40,649 nucleotides of DNA, taken from the NCBI GenBank assembly GCA_035632955.1, contig DASQFU010000024.1:1-40649 (forward strand), written 5' to 3'. The position numbers were made by a program, and so were the translations under genes. This document shows, one piece after another, positions 32,104 through 39,661 of this stretch. Under the pieces are notes generated by a model. It did no database searches and had not been told where the DNA came from. It was given only the letters and a program-made list of their open reading frames with translations. How positions within the stretch are numbered: the stretch's first letter is position 1; every line of letters starts with the position of its first letter. This DNA is from DASQFU01 sp035632955 (GTDB taxonomy: Bacteria > Eisenbacteria > RBG-16-71-46).

Positions 32104-32931
32104 TCAACGGAGTGGCCGGCGACAAACCGCTAGGAGCGTGATCACGAGCTCCTCGCCGGGGGAGCTCGAGAGAATCTGGTACTCCGGAACCGGCAGCAAT
32201 TCCTGGAAAAGCACGGCCCCGGGGGGTCGTCTCAGCAGCCGTTGCACCCAGCGGCCGAACCGCATCGCAGGATTGTTCCATAGCGAGATGAGTAACGGCT
32301 CGTAGAACAACCGCTCCAGCGACGCATAAGTTTGAAACGCCAGCTCCACATGATCGAACCGAGGTTCGAGCATCTTCCGAAACTCGTCGGGCGTAAACTC
32401 CTGATGATGGTGAGGATTGCGGGGTCGGGCATCCGGAGAGAGACCTTTGAAACGATTCACTCCCCGGCGATTCGGCGTGCTGCAAATCAGCAGTCCATCC
32501 GGTTTCATGATCTCTCCGACCCGGGTCAAAAAGCGCTCGGGATCGGCGAGATGTTCCAGGTTCTCCAGGTTGCAAACGACGTCGAACGGTCCATGTCGAG
32601 AGGCTTGCGAGAGCTCGTGGCAGTCCTCCTGAATCCAGACCGCGGCGGGTCGTGAGAACTCTCGACGCGCCCGCTCGATGGCGACGGCCGACAGATCCAC
32701 GCCGACGACCATCCCGGCGCCACGATCGGCGAGAAGCGCAGCGCCGTATCCCACACCACAACCAGCATCGAGCACGCGCGAACCGGGCGCGACACGGTCG
32801 GCGACGAATGCATAGCGCTGAAGGTGCTCCGAAAGGTGGCGTTGCCAGAGACCGGTCCCTGGCGTGATGCGCTCCTCTTCGCGCCTGGAGATTCTGAGCT
32901 GTGGGCTCACTTCCGCGGAAGCATGGGTCAT
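32104..32931 (-). CDS. Class I SAM-dependent methyltransferase
   Basis: 275 aa. Motif I is VLDAGCGVGYGAALLADRG with VVGVDLSAVAIERARREF (adenosine-binding acidic residue), motif II region FDVVCNLENLEHLADPERFL, and motif III MKPDGLLICSTPNRRG. Methyltransferase_11/23 type; in this setting it probably methylates a sugar hydroxyl or a lipid-linked glycan. The first 30 residues (to EERITPGTGLWQRHLSEHLQ) precede the fold. ATG 32931 is preceded by eight bases (GGTGCGCC) that match the end of the GT4 gene at 34736. Own promoter at 32992-33020. A relic of a second copy lies at 34658-34739. Confidence 0.88.
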   Translation of the reverse strand: MTHASAEVSPQLRISRREEERITPGTGLWQRHLSEHLQRYAFVADRVAPGSRVLDAGCGVGYGAALLADRGAGMVVGVDLSAVAIERARREFSRPAAVWIQEDCHELSQASRHGPFDVVCNLENLEHLADPERFLTRVGEIMKPDGLLICSTPNRRGVNRFKGLSPDARPRNPHHHQEFTPDEFRKMLEPRFDHVELAFQTYASLERLFYEPLLISLWNNPAMRFGRWVQRLLRRPPGAVLFQELLPVPEYQILSSSPGEELVITLLAVCRRPLR

Positions 32932-32991
32932 GGCGCACCAGATCAGTGTGTCTGCCTGGATGTGGGTGGATGGTGAGATCGCAATGCCGTC

Positions 32992-33020
32992 AAAGTAGGC
33001 GCTGGGTGAGCGGTGGTCAA
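32992..33020 (-). promoter_or_regulatory. Promoter of the methyltransferase gene
   Basis: Minus strand: -35 TTGACC (complement of 33015-33020), which overlaps the stop codon of the GT39 gene; 17-base spacer ending CAGCGCC; -10 TACTTT (complement of 32992-32997). Leader about 55 bases. Confidence 0.6.
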
Positions 33021-34657
33021 CGTGTGCTGCGCGGCGAGTCTGCTTCGGGCCCCTCGAACTCGTAGACCCAGACGCCCCAGTGCGGCGTGAGAAGCTTCGA
33101 CTCAATGAGTCCTGTCGGCCTTCCGCTGCCGAATCGGGCGGTCCAGGTCGAGAGGTCCTGAACGAGCCCCTTTCGCTCATTGGCTCGAATCCCGGCGGTC
33201 ACGAGAAACGTTCTGGACGCCGCTTGCCAGCCGGGAGCGGACAGAGTGAGTTCCTCCAAAGAGACTGGTCGCCTCGGGAGCGGCACGGTCTTGGTTCGCT
33301 CTCGGTCGTAGTAGTCCCATGGAAGCTTCAGATACGGAGGATAGAGAAAGACGATGTCGCCCCGGTGCGCCCGCTCGGCGATCCACGAACGGGCGCCTCG
33401 CCAATCCTCCTTCCCATAGGGGTGCCCGTGCACTGCGAGCCGAGACACGATCGGCGAGTCGGGCATGAAGTACGCGAACGTTCCCAAGACACCAAGTCCG
33501 AAGACTCCTGTGAGCAGAAAGTGTCGCAACAGCCCGGGAGCGTTTCTCGCCCCCAAGACCAACAAAAGCAAGACATACGGGGCGACCATGATGAGGAACT
33601 TCTCGTGAAGCAGTGGCACCCATGAGAAGGCGAGGAGTAGAGCTGCAATCGGGGCGATCACCGATGCAAGGAGGAAGCGCCGCGCGGAGGAGTCCCGGCC
33701 CAACGTGCGCAACGCAAACGGAATCGATAGGGCAACGACGGCACCGCCGGCTATCACGATCCCCGCTTCTTCGCGCAAGAGTACGATCGGTCCGGCGTCG
33801 ATGCGTGGCCGATCGAGTGTCGCGAGAGAGGGGCCGAACGCCAGGCGCCAAAGCGCAAATCCCAGCCTCTCCACACGTCCGAAACCACCGAGGGTTGCCG
33901 CAGAAACACCCGACTGGAGGGTTCGGAGGAGCCAAGGAAGGAAGAGTGCGAGCGCGCAGGCCTGAGCGATTGCCAGCGGGAACACGAACGAAACGAGCCG
34001 GCGGCGACGGAGTCCTTCCCACAAGGCGAAACATGCGTGCGCGATCATGGTGAGGGCTGCCAAATGGTGGAAGTAGAGAGTTATCGCTCCCACCAGCGCG
34101 TAGAGCACCAGCGAACGGGTCCGGCGCGTTCTCAGCCAATCGAGATAGAGCAGGGAGAGACCCAGCGAGCCGGCCAACAGCGCGGCGTACATTCGTGCTT
34201 CCTGCGAATACTCGATCCACAGAGGATGGATCGAGGCCAACAGCGCTATCGAGCCCGCGGCACCGGCATCCACTCCCCGGAATCCTGCGGCATCGGGAAC
34301 TCTCTCTGGATCCAAGAGGCGGCGAGCCAGCAGCCAGACCAAAGGCACGCAGGCAATGCCGGCAACAACGGCAGGCAGCCGGATGATGAACTCATTGTCA
34401 CCAAAGGCGCGCACGAAAACGCGAGTGACTAGCCACCAACCAGGAGCATGATTCGCCTCAGCGAACGCTGATGCGAGCCAGGAGCCGCGAGTCGCATTCC
34501 ACCAGGTAGCGGCCTCGTCGAGCCACAGCGAGTGGCGGTCCAGGTTGATGAAGCGGAGGAGCGCTGCCAACGCAAACACGAGAACGATCAGCAACACTCC
34601 CGTGCGACTTCGGGATGCACGATCAGGATCAGTCGCGGTCTGAGAACCAGCGCTCAT
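33017..34657 (-). CDS. GT39-type (ArnT/PMT-like) membrane glycosyltransferase
   Basis: 546 aa. GT-C fold: first helix (VLLIVLVFALAALLRFINL), then the catalytic loop HSLWLDEAATWWNATRG with the Asp-Glu pair, and NEFIIRLPAVVAGIACVPLV, IEYSQEARMYAALLAGSLG and FHHLAALTMIAHACFALWEG, the PMT_2/ArnT signature. About 11 helices, followed by a soluble C-terminal domain (GARSWIAERAHRGDIVFLYP) of about 150 residues. Uses polyprenyl-phosphate sugars and acts in the periplasm, probably decorating a glycan or lipid. ATG 34657 lacks a Shine-Dalgarno and lies next to the methyltransferase relic. The acceptor is unknown. Confidence 0.85.
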   Translation of the reverse strand: MSAGSQTATDPDRASRSRTGVLLIVLVFALAALLRFINLDRHSLWLDEAATWWNATRGSWLASAFAEANHAPGWWLVTRVFVRAFGDNEFIIRLPAVVAGIACVPLVWLLARRLLDPERVPDAAGFRGVDAGAAGSIALLASIHPLWIEYSQEARMYAALLAGSLGLSLLYLDWLRTRRTRSLVLYALVGAITLYFHHLAALTMIAHACFALWEGLRRRRLVSFVFPLAIAQACALALFLPWLLRTLQSGVSAATLGGFGRVERLGFALWRLAFGPSLATLDRPRIDAGPIVLLREEAGIVIAGGAVVALSIPFALRTLGRDSSARRFLLASVIAPIAALLLAFSWVPLLHEKFLIMVAPYVLLLLVLGARNAPGLLRHFLLTGVFGLGVLGTFAYFMPDSPIVSRLAVHGHPYGKEDWRGARSWIAERAHRGDIVFLYPPYLKLPWDYYDRERTKTVPLPRRPVSLEELTLSAPGWQAASRTFLVTAGIRANERKGLVQDLSTWTARFGSGRPTGLIESKLLTPHWGVWVYEFEGPEADSPRSTR

Positions 34658-34739
34658 CGTAGAATCACCGAAGCGATCCTCGACAAACCGCCAGTGATTG
34701 CGTAGCGCTGAAGGTGCTCCGAACGGAACCGTTGGTCAT
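34658..34739 (-). pseudogene. Relic of the SAM methyltransferase gene
   Basis: Two exact, collinear matches to the methyltransferase gene at 32104-32931: 21 bases at 34703-34723 (equal to 32813-32833) and 14 bases at 34734-34747 (equal to 32926-32939). They lie 10 bases apart here and 92 apart in the intact gene, so about 82 bases are deleted. In the old frame it reads QRFRSEHLQRYAITGG against QRHLSEHLQRYAFVAD. The ATG still overlaps the GT4 stop (ATGA) and now opens only 24 codons. The upstream frame runs into the GT39 start. Confidence 0.75.
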
Positions 34740-35794
34740 GGCGCACCGCCCTCGAGTACGCGTTCGAAGCGATCGGCCGAGCGATCCCAACTGAAGCGTT
34801 GCGCAAGCCGCGAACCGGCGTCTGCCATCCCACGCAAGCGCTCCGGATCCGACAACAAGCTCAACACCTCCTCGGCGAGCCTCAATGGCTCTCGGGGCGG
34901 AACCATGATGTAGTCCTCGCCCGGACGTCCCATCTCCGGGAGCTCACCGACCGCCGTGGCCACGACAGCGCACCCGCTCGCCAAGGCTTCGAGGATGACG
35001 AGAGAGAAACCCTCGGAATGGCTGCTGTTCATGAACAAATTGCAGGCTCGATAGACGCTGGGCAGGTCCCGTTCGGAAGGGTTGCGGAAAAAGCGGGTTC
35101 CCGGCGGCAGACGATGCCGAAGGCGACTCCGTCCAAACACGACGAACCGGACGTCCGGTCTCTTTTCATGGATGTGCCATAGAGCAGAAAGCCCGTCGAT
35201 GACGCCCTTCCACGGTTGTATCTCGTAAAGCATACCGACCGTAGGAGTTGATCCGCGCGTCGCGCCAGGCCGGAATCGATCGCAATCGACTCCATTTGGG
35301 ACATAGGTGGCTTCAACGTCGAAGCGCTCCCGAGCCAATCGTTCGAGGTAACGGGCGACGACGATTCGTCGCATCGGCAGCTTCCAAGTGCGAACGACGC
35401 GATCCTGAATCGTTTCGGACCACGCCTCGTACCCTAAAATGAGGTAACACTTGCGACCCGCGTCCCGCGGCATGGCGTTCACCCACTCGGCTGTGAGCCA
35501 AGCCGTTGCCACAACGATGTCCGCCGCAGGGACTTTTCCTGGGCGCGATGGGTCGAAGCGTATTACGTTGCTGGTCAACCCGTAGGATTCCAGTCCGTCG
35601 GCGACGCTCCCACTCACGTACTCGTACACGACGCGCTTTATCCCCGTGGCGCCTTCGCGCAGCACGGTTGCAACGGGTCCGGGGGCGAGGAGATGGATCG
35701 TATGACCGCGAGCCCGCAGACGTGTCGCGTACTCACACACGACGCGGAATCCACCGGTCATCAGCAGCGACTGATTGACGAAGGTGATTCTCAC
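34736..35794 (-). CDS. Family 4 glycosyltransferase
   Basis: 352 aa. RITFVNQSLLMTGGFRVVCE opens the N-domain with the GG acceptor loop; IVVATAWLTAEWVNAMP, CYLILGYEAWSETI, YVPNGVDCDRFRPG, MLYEIQPWKGVIDGLSAL and SSHSEGFSLVILEALASGCA with the E-x7-E pair. The start is GTG 35794 with GAGGTGAGGA just upstream, 13 bases after the flippase stop. It ends GGCGGTGCGCCATGA, whose last bases are repeated before the intact methyltransferase 1.8 kb downstream. Donor unknown. Confidence 0.9.
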   Translation of the reverse strand: MRITFVNQSLLMTGGFRVVCEYATRLRARGHTIHLLAPGPVATVLREGATGIKRVVYEYVSGSVADGLESYGLTSNVIRFDPSRPGKVPAADIVVATAWLTAEWVNAMPRDAGRKCYLILGYEAWSETIQDRVVRTWKLPMRRIVVARYLERLARERFDVEATYVPNGVDCDRFRPGATRGSTPTVGMLYEIQPWKGVIDGLSALWHIHEKRPDVRFVVFGRSRLRHRLPPGTRFFRNPSERDLPSVYRACNLFMNSSHSEGFSLVILEALASGCAVVATAVGELPEMGRPGEDYIMVPPREPLRLAEEVLSLLSDPERLRGMADAGSRLAQRFSWDRSADRFERVLEGGAP

Positions 35795-35807
35795 TCCTCA
35801 CCTCGGC

Positions 35808-37391
35808 TCATCTGCGGCGTCGGCCCATCCCGATGGATCCACCCACGACCGCCAATGCTTCACTCCACCGCAAGTACCGAGATGCCAGCAATAGAGCGAA
35901 CGTGAGCCCGAACGTGACCGCACTCGATAGCCCCAGCCACAGCCATGCATTTCCACCGGCGACGCGGGGCAGCATCCGGTCGAGAGCGGCCCCTCCCGCG
36001 ACGCCGACAACAAGCGACACGAGCGGGACGAACCCAACACGCACCACGCTGCTCCACCAGGACCACCCGGTCAGGCGGATGAATGCCGCGAAGAAGTATG
36101 CAACGCCCACGACACTTCCTAGGATGATCGCGGCCAGTGCTCCCCGGATTCCGTATCGAGGTACCAAGGCAACTCCCAGCACAACGTGAGTGGTCACGGC
36201 GATGACCGCGTAGATGGCCTCGAACTTGGTCCTTCCCATCGCGCGGGCGATTGTGGTTGCCATCCCCGCGGCGAGGGCGATCCCCGACTGCAGTGCGAGC
36301 ATGCGGAGCACGAGAGCGGCTTCGGGTTCGGGCGCTCCCAGCCAAGCGAGGAAGATCCGATCTGCACACGCCAGGAGCGGCGCGAGCACCAATACAGTCA
36401 CGGAGAGATAGTAGTGGCTTGCTCGCTCATGAAGCTCACGAAGGCGTTCGCGAGCACCCGCGACGTGGAGCACGACGGCCTCGCTCAGCACTGGCCCTAG
36501 CAAGAGCTGCGGAAGCGCGGAGAGCGTCGTCGCCACTCGGGAGCCCAGCTCGTAGGGAACGATCGTCGCCAGCGTCGCGTATCTCGCCAGCAAGACCTTG
36601 TCCACGTGAACGTTCGCGGTTCCAAGCGTGGCTGCCAACTGCAGCGGGCCGCCGAAGCGGAACGCCGCGGAAGCCTCGTTTATTGCGCTTCGAATCGGCG
36701 ACCAACGGAACCTTGGGACCTTCAAACGCAAGAAAGTGATCGCGAGGATCAGTCCCAAGAGCCAGGCGGTGAGAACGCCGAGCATCAACCCACGCAGGCC
36801 GGACTCCTCCACTAGGGCCAGACCGAGCGCGATCCCCTGAGTTGCGGTCACGCACAGGATCACGAGATTGGACAGATCGAAACGACCGTATCCCTGTAGC
36901 ACGGCCATGATGACGTTAGCCGCTCCCCCCAACATGAACACGATTGCTGCCACGAGAATCCCGTAGCTCGCGTCGGCTTGCAGGGATTCTGGAACCCGAA
37001 GCCAGTCGCAGATCGGACCCGCAACCGCGAGCCCAACGGCGATCCAAATGGCTCCGAGCGCCGCAAAGACGAGCATGCTCAGAGTTGGTAGATCACCAGC
37101 GTTCCGTTGGGAGTCGGCGGCGCGCGCAGCGGCAACATGCCTCAGTGAGGCCTGGACAAGCCCGAGGTCGAGCGTCGCAAGATAGCCGGTCAGGGAGAAG
37201 AAGAGAGCCCAAACCGCAAACCCATCCCGACCCAGCGATCTTAGAATGGGAGGAGTGAGAAGCAGCCAGAGAACGAGCCCGGCAAAACGTCCGATCGCAA
37301 CATGGATGGTGTTTCCCGCGAGTCGCCGTCCGAGTCCGTTTCCTTGCTTCGCGTCGTTCTCGTCCTCAGGAGCGGGCGAGGGCTCCGTCAA
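35808..37391 (-). CDS. Wzx-like polysaccharide flippase (copy 2)
   Basis: 527 aa with 14 probable helices, typical of MOP-superfamily oligosaccharide flippases. LAGNTIHVAIGRFAGLVLWL and LLTPPILRSLGRDGFAVWAL begin the fold; FRFGGPLQLAATLGTANVHV with DKVLLARYATLATIVPYELG starts the second half. Unlike copy 1 it has a hydrophilic, acidic N-terminal tail. The start is probably TTG 37391-37389, overlapping the stop of the SDR gene (TTGA); a later start would shorten the tail without touching the helices. Little sequence resemblance to copy 1, so the two are not recent duplicates. Confidence 0.87.
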   Translation of the reverse strand: MTEPSPAPEDENDAKQGNGLGRRLAGNTIHVAIGRFAGLVLWLLLTPPILRSLGRDGFAVWALFFSLTGYLATLDLGLVQASLRHVAAARAADSQRNAGDLPTLSMLVFAALGAIWIAVGLAVAGPICDWLRVPESLQADASYGILVAAIVFMLGGAANVIMAVLQGYGRFDLSNLVILCVTATQGIALGLALVEESGLRGLMLGVLTAWLLGLILAITFLRLKVPRFRWSPIRSAINEASAAFRFGGPLQLAATLGTANVHVDKVLLARYATLATIVPYELGSRVATTLSALPQLLLGPVLSEAVVLHVAGARERLRELHERASHYYLSVTVLVLAPLLACADRIFLAWLGAPEPEAALVLRMLALQSGIALAAGMATTIARAMGRTKFEAIYAVIAVTTHVVLGVALVPRYGIRGALAAIILGSVVGVAYFFAAFIRLTGWSWWSSVVRVGFVPLVSLVVGVAGGAALDRMLPRVAGGNAWLWLGLSSAVTFGLTFALLLASRYLRWSEALAVVGGSIGMGRRRR

Positions 37392-38341
37392 CGCGCCCTC
37401 CAGAAGTCCAGCATGTCCTGCAGGGTCTGCTCGAATGGAATGGTGCGTTCCCAACCCGTCGTCTTCACGAACTTGGAATTGTCGCCGAGCAGGACCGGAA
37501 CGTCGCTCGGCCGCATGCGCGCCGGATCATGGCGGACCTCGATCTTCACCTGAGTCAGCGAGAGCAGGTGGTCGAGCACCTTCCGAATCGTCCACGCGGT
37601 GCCGCTGCAAATGTTGTACGCCTCGCCCGGCTCGCACTTCTCCAACGCCAACCAGTAGGCGCGCACCATGTCCCGCACGTCGGTGAAATCCCGCTGGGAT
37701 TCTAGATTGCCGACGTGAATCACCGGCGGCTTGCGCTTCTTTTCGATGTCCGCGATCTGCTTCGCGAAGTCCGAAGCCACGAACACCGGACCCCGGCGCG
37801 GACCTTCGTGGTTGAAGCCACGCGTGCGGACGCAATCGACTTTCCACGACATCCAGTACTGATAGCCGAGCAGATCCTGCGTGACCTTGCTCACCGCATA
37901 AGGTGACAACGGTCGCAAGGGATTCGTTTCGCGGATCGGCAGCTCGTCCGGATAGACCATGCCGTACTCTTCGCTGGAACAAGCGATCTGGATCCGACAC
38001 TCGAGACCGATCCGTCGCACGGCCTCGAAGAGATTGACCTGGCCGAGCACGTTCGTCGTCAAGGACTCGCTGGGAGCGATCCACGACGTCGGGACGAAGG
38101 ACTGAGCGGCGAGGTGGAAGATCCAGTCCGGCCGGACCTTCTCCAAAGTGTCACGAGTGGACGAGGCGTCGCGCAAGTCGCACTCGAGCAGCGTGATCTT
38201 GCCGGTCAGGTGCTCGATGTTCTCGGTGCGGCTTCTCCAGCGCTGGATGCCGAAGATCTCGCAGTCGTTGCGGGTGAGCATGTAGTCGGCGAGGTGGCTG
38301 CCGGCGAAACCGGTGACCCCGGTGACGAGCACGCGACGCAT
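37388..38341 (-). CDS. gmd: GDP-mannose 4,6-dehydratase / RMD-type SDR
   Basis: 317 aa. RRVLVTGVTGFAGSHLADYM, HLAAQSFVPTSWIAPSESL, ACSSEEYGMV, LSPYAVSKVTQDLLGYQYW (YxxxK), RGFNHEGPRRGPVFVASDFA, VGNLESQRDFTDVRDMVRAY and DPARMRPSDVPVLLGDNSKF. NHEGPRRG resembles the dehydratase GMD, while RDFTDVRD and the C-terminus resemble the reductase RMD. GMD is given as the call because the pathway otherwise lacks one; the reductase is a real alternative. The start is ATG 38341 (GAGG 7 bases before) rather than ATG 38347. First gene of SDR-flippase-GT4-GT39. Confidence 0.65.
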   Translation of the reverse strand: MRRVLVTGVTGFAGSHLADYMLTRNDCEIFGIQRWRSRTENIEHLTGKITLLECDLRDASSTRDTLEKVRPDWIFHLAAQSFVPTSWIAPSESLTTNVLGQVNLFEAVRRIGLECRIQIACSSEEYGMVYPDELPIRETNPLRPLSPYAVSKVTQDLLGYQYWMSWKVDCVRTRGFNHEGPRRGPVFVASDFAKQIADIEKKRKPPVIHVGNLESQRDFTDVRDMVRAYWLALEKCEPGEAYNICSGTAWTIRKVLDHLLSLTQVKIEVRHDPARMRPSDVPVLLGDNSKFVKTTGWERTIPFEQTLQDMLDFWRAR

Positions 38342-38386
38342 GAACATCCCTCGGGATGGTAGGTGGCAGGCACCAAATTCGGCGCG

Positions 38387-38415
38387 ACCTTAGGGGCTCG
38401 CCGGACCGAGGTCAA
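38387..38415 (-). promoter_or_regulatory. Promoter of the second glycan module
   Basis: Minus strand: -35 TTGACC (complement of 38410-38415), 17-base spacer ending AGCCCC, -10 TAAGGT (complement of 38387-38392). Leader about 40 bases, ending in the CCGAGGG ribosome site. The spacer end is close to the AGCGCC of three other promoters. Confidence 0.55.
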
Positions 38416-38434
38416 TGCAACGGCTAGGGGATGC

Positions 38435-39592
38435 TCACCGCCTGCCAGTCTTGAACTGAACCGAGCGTGGCTGCGACATCGGCTCGCTCTTCGCCACCGC
38501 CTGCCATCGGGGCTCGGTCACGGCCACGACGCGAGGATTCATCGCGACCCGCATTGCCAGCGCCCAATCCGCCCCCTCGGGGCCGGACTTCTCGAACTCC
38601 TTCGCGAACGCCGTCCACGCGCGCGCCGCCGCATCGCCGTAGTGCGAGGCGCGCGTCACCGCCGCGAGCTCGCACAGGAATCGCGCCGCCCGCGAGTTCT
38701 CAGACTCCACCCGCGCCGCCTTCTTCACCTCGCCGCTCTTCTTGAGGGCCGACTGGGTGCGGAAGCCACCGCGCGGATCCTCGAAGCGCACCAGCAGCAA
38801 CTCACCCAACGTCCGGGCGCGCTCGAGGTCTTCGGGGCGTTTGCCGAGCTGAGCGGCGAGCACCAGCGCGCGACCCATCTCGACCTGATCTTCGAGCTGA
38901 GGGTATTCGAGGATCTCGCCGAACGTACCCCGTCGCAGCAAGCCACCGTTGGGATCCCACGAAGTCTGCCAGACGCGATCGACGCTCTTCAGCGCGAAGT
39001 TCAGGTAACGACGCTCGCCGGTCGCCGCGGCCCACCGCAGGTAGGCATGGATCGCGAAGCCGTTCGCAGCGGGCTCGAGACTGCGGTCGCCGATCTGCCC
39101 CGCGACGAACCCGCCGCGAGCGTCCAGCAGCACGCGCTCGAAGAAGTCCACGACTCCGGCCGCACGGCGCCGGTAAGCAGCGTTCCCGGTTACTTGCCAG
39201 GCGTCGATCAGGTTCTCGAGCCGCTGCGCGTTGGAGTTGGTCCGCTTCTCGAGCCGCGCCATCTCGGGATCGTTCACCGAGTGAATGAACCCTCCGCCGA
39301 TGGTGTCCATCAGGCCCTGCGTCCAATCCACCGTCCAGAGCGCGCGCGACTGCCACTCCGAATCCGTCTGGTTCGCGAGCACGAGCGCGAGCTCGACGGC
39401 GCTGGTCGCCGGCATGCCACGCCGCGCGAAACCACCCTGTGCCGTGTCGTAATCCGTCGCCACCTGGGCGGTCAGGCGATCGAACATCGACTGGGTATCG
39501 GACGCAGCCACGGGCTTGTCGGCGGCGCGCGCGCTGGCCGGGGCCACGAGTGCCACGGTCATCAACGCGAGGTATCCGAGCGCCAAACGCAT
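38435..39592 (-). CDS. Secreted YyaL-like alpha/alpha-barrel protein without thioredoxin domain
   Basis: 385 aa. Signal peptide MRLALGYLALMTVALVAPAS, cleavage probably after ARA. The body follows the second part of YyaL/DUF255 proteins, an N-acylglucosamine-epimerase-like six-hairpin fold: DYDTAQGGFARRGMPATSAV, GGGFIHSVNDPEMARLEKRT (compare GGGFxRYSxDxxWxVPHFEK), NAQRLENLIDAWQVTG and DARGGFVAGQIGDRS. The N-terminal thioredoxin-like domain of YyaL is missing and the protein is exported, so the role is unknown; a periplasmic glycan-related function fits the location but is only inferred. GGAGGA ribosome site before ATG 39592. Confidence 0.75.
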   Translation of the reverse strand: MRLALGYLALMTVALVAPASARAADKPVAASDTQSMFDRLTAQVATDYDTAQGGFARRGMPATSAVELALVLANQTDSEWQSRALWTVDWTQGLMDTIGGGFIHSVNDPEMARLEKRTNSNAQRLENLIDAWQVTGNAAYRRRAAGVVDFFERVLLDARGGFVAGQIGDRSLEPAANGFAIHAYLRWAAATGERRYLNFALKSVDRVWQTSWDPNGGLLRRGTFGEILEYPQLEDQVEMGRALVLAAQLGKRPEDLERARTLGELLLVRFEDPRGGFRTQSALKKSGEVKKAARVESENSRAARFLCELAAVTRASHYGDAAARAWTAFAKEFEKSGPEGADWALAMRVAMNPRVVAVTEPRWQAVAKSEPMSQPRSVQFKTGRR

Positions 39593-39661
39593 ACGTCCTC
39601 CGATCCGAGAGGGAACGAATGACGTTATCGGCAGCGCAGCGAGCCCGCTTGATCGGCGTCG

